From: Clostridiales bacterium | Lineage (GTDB): Bacteria > Bacillota > Clostridia > Christensenellales > Borkfalkiaceae | Length of the DNA stretch: 6,612 bases | Direction of reading: 5' to 3' | Assembly (NCBI GenBank): GCA_003538975.1 | Contig: DPQQ01000007.1 | Span: 102,986 to 109,597, forward strand | Part shown: piece by piece, positions 1-4,851 of the stretch | Position numbering within the stretch: position 1 is the first letter of the stretch | How the letters are laid out: the number at the start of each line of letters is the position of its first letter | Notes under the pieces: generated by a model | Seen by the model: only the letters and a program-made list of their open reading frames with translations | Databases searched by the model: none | What the model was told of the DNA's origin: nothing | Made by a program: the position numbers and the translations under genes

Positions 1-59
1 AATACTTAAAAGCCCTTCTATGCGTTTGCATTGACGGTTCTTTTATAAATTGTATTATA

Positions 60-88
60 ATTATACCTTATAAAAGACTTAAAGTCAA
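60..88 (-). promoter_or_regulatory. Sigma-A-type promoter firing off the left edge
   Basis: Read on the minus strand, there is a -35 box TTGACT (83-88), a 17-base spacer and a perfect -10 box TATAAT (60-65). This predicts a start near base 53, with the transcript leaving the window at base 1. It lies downstream of the thrS terminator, so it should start a new unit. No start codon with a ribosome binding site is seen in the roughly 50 transcribed bases, so the gene has a leader that continues outside. In many Firmicutes thrS is followed by infC-rpmI-rplT behind an L20-type leader; that identity is inference only. Short dyads (CCGTACGG at 97-104 and ACGGAACCGT at 101-110) lie just upstream of the -35 box. 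Confidence 0.7.
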
Positions 89-140
89 CCGAAAAACCGT
101 ACGGAACCGTATTGCCTGTAATTCAATATATTTTTGTATA

Positions 141-171
141 AAAAAGAGATCTCCCTAAGGAAATCTCTTTT
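141..171 (-). terminator. Rho-independent terminator of thrS
   Basis: A 10-bp stem (145-154 pairing with 159-168, one G-T pair) closes a 4-base loop (155-158). On the minus strand it is followed by a T run, and it starts about 30 bases past the thrS stop codon. A-rich and T-rich flanks on both sides mean it could also stop plus-strand transcription. Confidence 0.9.
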
Positions 172-197
172 AATTTTATAAGCTTAAGAAAGGGGTG

Positions 198-2003
198 TCA
201 GCCGATTGTTTTTGCTTTAGTTTCCGCAACGAATCTGGCGGCGGCGTCTTTTACGGACATTGCTCCGATGTTTTCGCCCTTTCTCGAACGTACCGAAACG
301 GTTCCGTATTCTTTTTCTTTCGCGCCGACGACGAGCATATAGGGGATCTTTTCAAGTTGCGCTTCTCTGATTCTCTTGCCCATGGTTTCGTTACGGTCGT
401 CGAGTTCGACTCTTAAGCCGTTCGATTTAAGTTCCTTAACGACTTCTGCGGCATAGTCCGCGTATTCTTCGCCGAGCGGGATAACCACGCACTGAGTCGG
501 CATCATCCACATCGGCAGAGCGCCCGCATACTTTTCGAGAAGATACGCAAGAGTTCTTTCGTAACAGCCGAGCGAAGTACGGTGAATAATGTACGGAGTT
601 TTTTCCTGTCCGTCTTTATCGACGTAAGTCATGCCGAAACGCTGAGCGAGAAGCATATCTATCTGGATGGTTACCAGAGTATCTTCCTTTCCGTAAACGT
701 TTCTGTACTGAATGTCGAGTTTAGGCCCGTAGAAAGCGGCTTCGTCTATACCTACGGTGTATTCTACGCCGAGATCGTCGAGAATGGTCTTCATGGTAGC
801 CTGCGCTGTTTCCCACTGTTCTTTGGTGCCTTCGTACTTGTTGTTCGGGTTAGCGGGATCCCACTGCGAGAATCTGAAAGTGCAGTCTTCTAAAAGCCCC
901 ACCGTACCTAAGAAATATTTAGCCATTTCGAGACAGCCTTTAAATTCTTCTTCGAGCTGATCGGGACGAAGAATGAAGTGTCCTTCCGAAATAGTGAACT
1001 GTCTTACTCTGATAAGTCCGTGCATTTCGCCGGAATCTTCGTTTCTGAACAGAGTGGACGTTTCCACGAGTCTCATGGGAAGATCGCGGTAGCTGCGTTT
1101 TTTGTTGAGATAAACCTGATACTGGAAGGGGCAGGTCATGGGACGGAGAGCGAAGCAGTCTTTGGTGTAGTCGTTAGGATCGCCGAGGACGAACATGCCG
1201 TCGAGATAGTGATCCCAGTGTCCCGAGATTTTATAAAATTCTCTTTTGGCAAAGAGTGGAGTTTTTGTGAGTTCGTACCCTTTTTCCTGTTCTACGTCTT
1301 CAACCCAGCGCTGTAAAAGCTGAATAACCCTCGCGCCCTTAGGAAGAAGAACGGGAAGTCCTTGTCCGATTACGTCTACGGTAGTAAAATATTCGAGATC
1401 TCTGCCGATTTTGTTGTGGTCTCTCTTTTCGGCTTCTTCCTGAAGTTTAACGTACGTTTCGAGTTCTTCCTGCGAAGCAAACGCTATACCGTTGATACGG
1501 GTGAGCATTTTGTTGCTTTTATCGCCTTTCCAGTACGCGCCCGAAACCTGCGTAAGCTTGAACGCCTTGACCGCTTTGGTGTACATAACGTGTGGACCTA
1601 CGCACATATCTATATATTCGCCCTGCTGATAGAAGGATATAGGTTCGCTTTCGGGTAAATCCGCGATATGTTCTACTTTGTAAATCTCGCCGTGTTCCTG
1701 CATGAGTTTAACTGCTTCTTCCCTGGGGAGAATAAACGGCTTTATCGGAAGATTTTCTTTTACGATCTTCTTCATTTCCGCTTCGATTTTGTTAAGGTCG
1801 CCGTCGGCGAGTTTTACGCCGCCGAGATCGACGTCGTAATAAAATCCCTTTTCGGTCGCGGGACCGTATGCGAAATGGGCGTCGGGGTAAAGGCGTTTGA
1901 TCGCCTGAGCCATAACGTGAGCCGCGCTATGGCGGATAACGTGTAATTCTTCTTCTTTTGAAACGGGTTCTCTGACCGTTCCGTTGTTTTCGATTATCTT
2001 CAT
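198..2003 (-). CDS. thrS: Threonyl-tRNA synthetase lacking the N-terminal TGS domain
   Basis: Class II aminoacyl-tRNA synthetase that joins threonine to tRNA-Thr in the cytoplasm using ATP, with a separate domain that removes mischarged serine. The 601-residue protein begins almost directly in the editing domain: HSAAH (25-29) and CVGPH (134-138) match the HxxxH and CxxxH metal or catalytic residues of that domain. The catalytic core follows, with zinc ligands C291, H342 and H474 in the positions of E. coli Cys334, His385 and His511, motif 2 (FRNEDSGEMHG, R320) and motif 3 (GCYERT, R483). The anticodon-binding domain is about 500-601 (DDRNETMGKRIR). E. coli ThrRS has 642 residues; the missing part corresponds to the TGS domain. 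The start is well supported: AGGAGG (2010-2015) lies 6 bases upstream of the ATG. The canonical MNCPGH stretch reads MTCPFQ here. Expression is controlled by the upstream T-box. Identity is certain; the N-terminal shortening is seen directly. Confidence 0.97.
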   Translation of the reverse strand: MKIIENNGTVREPVSKEEELHVIRHSAAHVMAQAIKRLYPDAHFAYGPATEKGFYYDVDLGGVKLADGDLNKIEAEMKKIVKENLPIKPFILPREEAVKLMQEHGEIYKVEHIADLPESEPISFYQQGEYIDMCVGPHVMYTKAVKAFKLTQVSGAYWKGDKSNKMLTRINGIAFASQEELETYVKLQEEAEKRDHNKIGRDLEYFTTVDVIGQGLPVLLPKGARVIQLLQRWVEDVEQEKGYELTKTPLFAKREFYKISGHWDHYLDGMFVLGDPNDYTKDCFALRPMTCPFQYQVYLNKKRSYRDLPMRLVETSTLFRNEDSGEMHGLIRVRQFTISEGHFILRPDQLEEEFKGCLEMAKYFLGTVGLLEDCTFRFSQWDPANPNNKYEGTKEQWETAQATMKTILDDLGVEYTVGIDEAAFYGPKLDIQYRNVYGKEDTLVTIQIDMLLAQRFGMTYVDKDGQEKTPYIIHRTSLGCYERTLAYLLEKYAGALPMWMMPTQCVVIPLGEEYADYAAEVVKELKSNGLRVELDDRNETMGKRIREAQLEKIPYMLVVGAKEKEYGTVSVRSRKGENIGAMSVKDAAARFVAETKAKTIG

Positions 2004-2009
2004 AATAAA

Positions 2010-2015
2010 CCTCCT
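2010..2015 (-). promoter_or_regulatory. Ribosome binding site of thrS
   Basis: On the minus strand this reads AGGAGG, 6 bases before the ATG. It fixes the start of the TGS-less ThrRS, because the T-box terminator ends about 75 bases further upstream and leaves no room for a full TGS domain (about 60 residues) between the two. Confidence 0.9.
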
Positions 2016-2090
2016 GTACGGATCTGTATTTTCTATTTTTATCGGGGGACGGTTGCTTTTTGTTTGTACAAAACGACGTATAAAACAATC

Positions 2091-2120
2091 AAAAACGCCC
2101 TTGACGAATAGTCAAGGGCG
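2091..2120 (-). terminator. Regulated terminator of the thrS T-box
   Basis: A perfect 10-bp stem (2096-2105 with 2111-2120) closes a 5-base loop and is followed on the minus strand by TTTTTGATTGTTTT. It is adjacent to the T-box sequence, whose bases would form the competing antiterminator when uncharged tRNA is bound. Confidence 0.93.
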
Positions 2121-2302
2121 CAATGCGCGGTTCCACCTTAATTTATAACTTGATTTAACCTTTAACGCAGGCTTACGGTAAATTTTCGAATTTACGGCTC
2201 GGGAGTGGTTTCGTGTTTATTTCCGTTTCAGGCTCGCACCGACCGCCTTATCTCTTATGCGGGTGAATAAAACTACTTGTTCCGTCATCGCTTTTATTTA
2301 TT
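2091..2302 (-). ncRNA. T-box riboswitch leader, threonine-specific
   Basis: Uncharged tRNA binding to this leader switches a terminator to an antiterminator and lets thrS be read. The hallmark T-box sequence AGGTGGAACCGCG is seen on the minus strand (2126-2138). Its TGGA bulge would pair with an acceptor end whose discriminator base is U, as in Bacillus tRNA-Thr. Stem I landmarks are present: GATGACGG and AAGTAG near 2273-2289, an AGAGA element (2251-2255), and an apical GGTGCGAGCC (2231-2240). The candidate specifier codon is ACC (Thr) at 2207-2209, directly before ACTCCCGAG (2198-2206), a common place for the specifier in this RNA class. The leader starts about 300 bases before thrS and its stem I is compact. 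The class is certain from the motif; the specifier is inferred and agrees with the downstream gene. Confidence 0.95.
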
Positions 2303-2308
2303 AAGGAC

Positions 2309-2337
2309 AGTATAGCACCGGCAAACGGACTTGTCAA
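2309..2337 (-). promoter_or_regulatory. Promoter of the thrS T-box transcript
   Basis: On the minus strand there is a perfect -35 TTGACA (2332-2337), a 17-base spacer and a -10 TATACT (2309-2314). Predicted transcription start is near 2302, giving a leader of about 300 bases before the thrS start codon. Such a strong core promoter fits a gene controlled mainly by transcription attenuation. Confidence 0.88.
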
Positions 2338-2473
2338 GTTTTTATTTTAATTTTTATCGCAGATTTTTTTCGTTTGTTTAATTAAAAAACGGCGGAGCTT
2401 TCCCGGAAACAGGAAAGAAATAAAGCGCTTCGAAACGAAAATAAAAAAATAAAGTAAAAGATTACAAAAACTA
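2338..2473. other. AT-rich spacer between divergent thrS and tetR promoters
   Basis: No gene is seen here. The stretch is rich in A and T runs and holds a short dyad TTTCC-C-GGAAA (2399-2409), which also lies within a possible CTTTCC/GGAAAG hairpin (2398-2417). No T run follows it, so it is not a terminator. A protein-binding role is possible but unsupported. Confidence 0.4.
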
Positions 2474-2502
2474 TTGACAAAAAGATTTTTATGATATACA
2501 AT
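2474..2502 (+). promoter_or_regulatory. Promoter of the TetR-family gene
   Basis: A perfect -35 TTGACA (2474-2479), a 17-base spacer and -10 TACAAT (2497-2502) predict a start near 2509. The transcript would carry about 120 untranslated bases before the ATG at 2631. Confidence 0.85.
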
Positions 2503-2520
2503 AATATACGGTAAAATAAG

Positions 2521-2530
2521 TAAACGTTTA
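2521..2530. promoter_or_regulatory. Palindrome TAAACGTTTA, candidate TetR operator
   Basis: A perfect 10-bp palindrome lies about 12 bases past the predicted transcription start of the regulator gene, where a bound repressor would block the polymerase. TetR-family proteins often repress themselves through dyads placed like this. The position and symmetry are seen; the function is inferred, and a 10-bp AT-rich palindrome can arise by chance. Confidence 0.35.
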
Positions 2531-2630
2531 TAAAACTTCGTTTCTCAGCACGGACGGAAGCGGATAAAATAAAAGGCGCTTATTTTTTTTGGGTAAATAA
2601 ATTCGTAAAAAAGTTAAAAGGGGTTAAACA

Positions 2631-3224
2631 ATGAACGATAAAGCAGAACTCGAAGCGAGAAGATCTTTAAAAAAAAGAAAAATTATCGACAGCTGCCGCA
2701 AGGCGTTTTCTGAAGGCGGAATAGAAGCTACTTCGATTAGTAAGCTTTGCAAAGCGGCGAAAGTCAATCCGAAGGTCATGTACGACTACTTTCCGAGCAA
2801 GGAAGAAATCGTTCTCGCATGTACTTCGAGAAGCTTCGAGATGATTTCGGATATTATAGTAAGAGACATCAAAAACAACGACGGAGATATTATCGAGAAT
2901 ATAGACAAGCTTATCGACGACTGCTATTCGGTAAGAGAAGGTATCAGATTTTTATATCAGGTAGTCGTCAGCCCGAATTACAGAGAAAAAATACAAAAGC
3001 TCGTAATGCCGCTGCATCAGATTTACGACGACTGCAAAGAGACTTTATCCGAAAAGTTCGGCGTATCGATCGAAGAGATAGAGCCGATTTTCCACCTTAT
3101 CGTATCTTCGATAGATTATTATTGTCTTTTAGAGGACAAGGCTTCCATCGAATACGCCAAAAAGGAACTTTATCCCGAAATAAGGCGTCTTGTCGAAAAA
3201 ACCACGCAGGCAAAAGCGGAATAG
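2631..3224 (+). CDS. TetR/AcrR-family transcriptional regulator
   Basis: A DNA-binding regulator of 197 residues, the usual size for the family. The N-terminal part is a typical TetR domain: a first helix (KRKIIDSCRKAFSEGG, 15-30), then the helix-turn-helix about residues 34-53 (TSISKLCKAAKVNPKVMYDYF) and the following YDYFPSKEEI (51-60). The C-terminal ligand and dimer domain is divergent, so the ligand cannot be guessed. AAGGGG (2618-2623) lies 7 bases before the ATG. The gene stands alone between a divergent thrS unit and a convergent gene and ends before a strong terminator, so no co-transcribed target (pump or enzyme) is visible. Self-regulation through the palindrome at 2521-2530 is plausible. 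Family assignment is firm; the target is unknown. Confidence 0.92.
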   Translation: MNDKAELEARRSLKKRKIIDSCRKAFSEGGIEATSISKLCKAAKVNPKVMYDYFPSKEEIVLACTSRSFEMISDIIVRDIKNNDGDIIENIDKLIDDCYSVREGIRFLYQVVVSPNYREKIQKLVMPLHQIYDDCKETLSEKFGVSIEEIEPIFHLIVSSIDYYCLLEDKASIEYAKKELYPEIRRLVEKTTQAKAE

Positions 3225-3273
3225 TTTCAGAGAATATGTCCGGTAAACGCCGGGCCTTATAAAAACGATAATA

Positions 3274-3301
3274 AAAGAACGCTTTTTACGGCGTTCTTTT
3301 T
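3274..3301. terminator. Bidirectional terminator between convergent genes
   Basis: A 9-bp perfect stem (3274-3282 with 3291-3299) closes an 8-base loop and is followed by T on the plus strand; on the minus strand the stem also ends in TTCTTTTATT. It lies 50 bases after the tetR stop and 17 bases beyond the stop of the convergent gene, so it can serve both. Confidence 0.87.
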
Positions 3302-3317
3302 CGCTGTCTGATTTTAT

Positions 3318-3746
3318 TTAACCTACGTATTTTGCGGCTATATCGGCGGCGAGTCTGCAAAGTTCGGGACATGGACGTTTTCTATAATATTCGCCCGATC
3401 TTTCCGAAGGCACGGGAGTACTGTCGGCAGTTATTCCCGACAAAAGCTCTCCGCAGATAAGAGAACCCGTTCCGGCTTTGAAGTCCGCGCACGCTTTTTG
3501 CACGAGAGCGTAAATTTCCCCCTTTGAAAGCGTCGGATTTAAGGCGGATATGACTATGGTCATTCCCGAAACTGCTCCGCATACGAGTCGTTGTCTGCCG
3601 AGTCCCGCTCCGAGCCCCGTAACCATTGATTTTAACACGTCTTCGTCCACGGGTATTTCGTCCTTAAAAGCCATAACTACCGATTCCGAGCAGTTCATTC
3701 CCGATAAAAAGTTACGGTAAGCGATTTCGCCTTTTGTTAAATTCAT
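3318..3746 (-). CDS. C_GCAxxG_C_C family putative redox-active protein
   Basis: A 142-residue soluble protein with no signal peptide or membrane segment. It matches the small C_GCAxxG_C_C family, named for its cysteine pattern: NCSES (C19), a glycine-rich GLGAGLG (44-50) followed by CGAVSG (56-61), C86, ICGELL (C98), and the terminal CPELC pair (C126, C130). These conserved cysteines have led to the proposal that the family is redox-active or binds a metal cluster; the true reaction is not established. Length is normal for the family. The ATG is preceded by AAGGGA (3758-3763) at 11 bases, slightly long but acceptable. It diverges from an Mrp-type Fe-S carrier gene across a shared promoter region, which fits a redox link but does not prove one. 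Family assignment is strong; function is open. Confidence 0.88.
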   Translation of the reverse strand: MNLTKGEIAYRNFLSGMNCSESVVMAFKDEIPVDEDVLKSMVTGLGAGLGRQRLVCGAVSGMTIVISALNPTLSKGEIYALVQKACADFKAGTGSLICGELLSGITADSTPVPSERSGEYYRKRPCPELCRLAADIAAKYVG

Positions 3747-3790
3747 TTTTTTTGCCGTCCCTTTATGTTATTATTTTTGTTCTTTTTAAT

Positions 3791-3819
3791 ATTGTATCAC
3801 GAACAATAAACAATGTCGA
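3791..3819 (-). promoter_or_regulatory. Promoter of the C_GCAxxG_C_C gene
   Basis: On the minus strand there is -35 TCGACA (3814-3819), a 17-base spacer and an extended -10, TGATACAAT, whose -10 box is TACAAT (3791-3796). The start would be near 3784, about 38 bases before the ATG. An inverted pair ATTGT/ACAAT (3791-3795 and 3803-3807), with a further ACAAT at 3810-3814, overlaps it and may bind a regulator. Confidence 0.72.
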
Positions 3820-3839
3820 CGATAAAAGCGGGTTTTTCT

Positions 3840-3868
3840 TTGACAATAGTTTTGCAAGGTGATAAAAT
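3840..3868 (+). promoter_or_regulatory. Promoter of the Mrp-type ATPase gene
   Basis: A perfect -35 TTGACA (3840-3845), a 17-base spacer and -10 TAAAAT (3863-3868) predict a start near 3875 and a leader of about 85 bases. The -35 boxes of this promoter and of the divergent one are only 20 bases apart, so one bound regulator could affect both. Confidence 0.85.
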
Positions 3869-3893
3869 CTAAGAGAATTGGGTTTCGATTTTA

Positions 3894-3929
3894 CGCGGCG
3901 CAAAAAGAATAAAAATCCGCCGCGCGGAT
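3894..3929 (+). promoter_or_regulatory. Two overlapping hairpins in the Mrp gene leader
   Basis: The leader can fold in two ways that exclude each other. CGCGGCG (3894-3900) can pair with CGCCGCG (3918-3924) around a 17-base loop. Alternatively, ATCCGC (3915-3920) can pair with GCGGAT (3924-3929) around a 3-base loop. The GC-rich elements stand out in AT-rich surroundings. No T run follows, so this is not a terminator; the ribosome binding site starts 19 bases downstream. It may be an RNA switch, a protein-binding dyad or only a stabilising stem. Confidence 0.45.
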
Positions 3930-3947
3930 ATAAAAGGAATATAAGTC

Positions 3948-3953
3948 AGGAGG
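3948..3953 (+). promoter_or_regulatory. Ribosome binding site of the Mrp gene
   Basis: AGGAGG lies 7 bases before the ATG at 3961. It fixes that start and so confirms that the N-terminal cysteine cluster belongs to the protein. Confidence 0.9.
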
Positions 3954-3960
3954 CATTACA

Positions 3961-4767
3961 ATGAGCGAATGTAATCACGATTGTTCGTCCTGTTCGGAAA
4001 ACTGTTCCGAAAAGGATCTGAAAACTCCCTTCAACAAGGATTCTTCGGTTAAAAAGGTTTACGCCGTTATAAGCGGCAAAGGCGGCGTAGGTAAATCGTC
4101 CGTAACGTCGCTTCTCGCGGTAGCGGAAGCAAGAAAGGGCAAAAAAGTAGCTATTCTCGACGCGGATATAACGGGACCGTCCATTCCGAACGCTTTCGGT
4201 ATAAACGAACGCGCCGAATCAGACGGCACGGCTATTCTTCCGGTAAAAACCAAAACGGGGATAGAAATCATGTCCATGAACTGTCTTCTCCCGGACGCAA
4301 CCGATCCCGTCGTATGGAGAGGTCCGATAATAGCCGGCGCGATACAGCAGTTCTGGAAGGACGTAAAGTGGGGGAATATCGACACCATGTTCATCGACTG
4401 TCCTCCGGGAACCGGCGACGTTCCTCTTACGATTTTCCAGTCGCTCAAAGTTGACGGAATAATCGTCGTAACCACTCCGCAGACGCTCGTTTCGATGATC
4501 GTCGAAAAGGCGGTTAACATGGCGAAGATGATGAACGTAAAAATCGTCGGACTTGTCGAGAACATGTCTTACTTCAAATGTCCCGATTGCGGAAAAGAAC
4601 ATAAAATCTTCGGCGAAAGCGATATAGAAGAATTCGCCGCCAGATTCGGTATAGAGAATATCGTTAGGCTTCCGATCGAAACAAAAACGCGTGAAGCGAT
4701 AGATAACGGCACGGTAGAATTCACCGATTCCGAAGCTGTCGCAAAGCTCGCCGGGCTTACCGACTGA
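3961..4767 (+). CDS. Mrp/NBP35-family P-loop ATPase, Fe-S cluster carrier
   Basis: A cytoplasmic ATPase of 268 residues in the Mrp/ApbC/NBP35 family, which carries Fe-S clusters to apo-proteins, usually as a dimer. It has the deviant Walker A GKGGVGKSS (39-47, signature lysine K40), LDADITGPS (66-74), Walker B with FIDCPPGTGD (144-153), and the family CPDC pair (C207, C210) after ENMSYFK, which in known members bridges a 4Fe-4S cluster between subunits. The N-terminal extension carries a cluster of four cysteines, C4, C8, C11 and C15, reminiscent of the N-terminal cluster of NBP35 though with tighter spacing. No N-terminal MIP18/DUF59 domain is present, unlike E. coli Mrp. It has its own promoter and leader and appears to be transcribed with the NAD+ synthetase gene that follows. 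Family is certain; the client proteins are unknown. Confidence 0.95.
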   Translation: MSECNHDCSSCSENCSEKDLKTPFNKDSSVKKVYAVISGKGGVGKSSVTSLLAVAEARKGKKVAILDADITGPSIPNAFGINERAESDGTAILPVKTKTGIEIMSMNCLLPDATDPVVWRGPIIAGAIQQFWKDVKWGNIDTMFIDCPPGTGDVPLTIFQSLKVDGIIVVTTPQTLVSMIVEKAVNMAKMMNVKIVGLVENMSYFKCPDCGKEHKIFGESDIEEFAARFGIENIVRLPIETKTREAIDNGTVEFTDSEAVAKLAGLTD

Positions 4768-4807
4768 GAACCTGATTAACTACACCTGTATTGCCGAAAT
4801 ATATCCA

Positions 4808-4825
4808 ACGGTTTACCGAAACCGT
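4808..4825 (+). repeat. Hairpin in the Mrp-nadE intergenic gap
   Basis: A perfect inverted repeat ACGGTTT (4808-4814) and AAACCGT (4819-4825) around ACCG lies 26 bases before the nadE start. No T run follows, so it should not terminate transcription. It could be an operator, an mRNA processing or stabilising stem, or chance. Confidence 0.5.
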
Positions 4826-4851
4826 ACCAAAACCATTAAAAAGAGAGAAAT

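Noticed and set aside
31..61. Plus-strand promoter-like TTGACG followed by TATTAT or TATAAT
   Set aside because: Spacing is 16 or 19 bases, and any transcript would run straight into the thrS terminator and antisense to thrS; the minus-strand promoter over the same bases is a better match.
195..1946. Several plus-strand open frames of 67-112 codons opposite thrS
   Set aside because: They lie wholly antisense to a clearly conserved gene, have no recognisable domains, and are low-complexity Phe/Val/Ser-rich translations typical of the reverse strand.
2398..2417. Hairpin CTTTCC/GGAAAG between thrS and tetR, considered as a terminator
   Set aside because: No T run follows on either strand and there is no upstream gene for it to end.
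2567..2590. AAAATAA/TTATTTT pairing and T run in the tetR leader, considered as an attenuator
   Set aside because: The stem has no G-C pairs and a 7-base loop, so it should be too weak; no alternative pairing partner was evident.
2747..3262. A 171-codon plus-strand frame overlapping the tetR gene
   Set aside because: It is the shifted frame of the regulator, very rich in Arg, Gln and Lys, with no family resemblance and no ribosome binding site.
3382..3582. A 66-codon minus-strand frame inside the C_GCAxxG_C_C gene
   Set aside because: It is a shifted frame of a recognisable protein and shows no domain of its own.
4059..4602. Two minus-strand frames (168 and 127 codons) opposite the Mrp gene
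   Set aside because: They are antisense shadows of an intact P-loop ATPase and have no plausible domains.
4808..4825. Hairpin after the Mrp gene as its terminator
   Set aside because: The stem is followed by ACCAAAACC rather than a T run on the plus strand.
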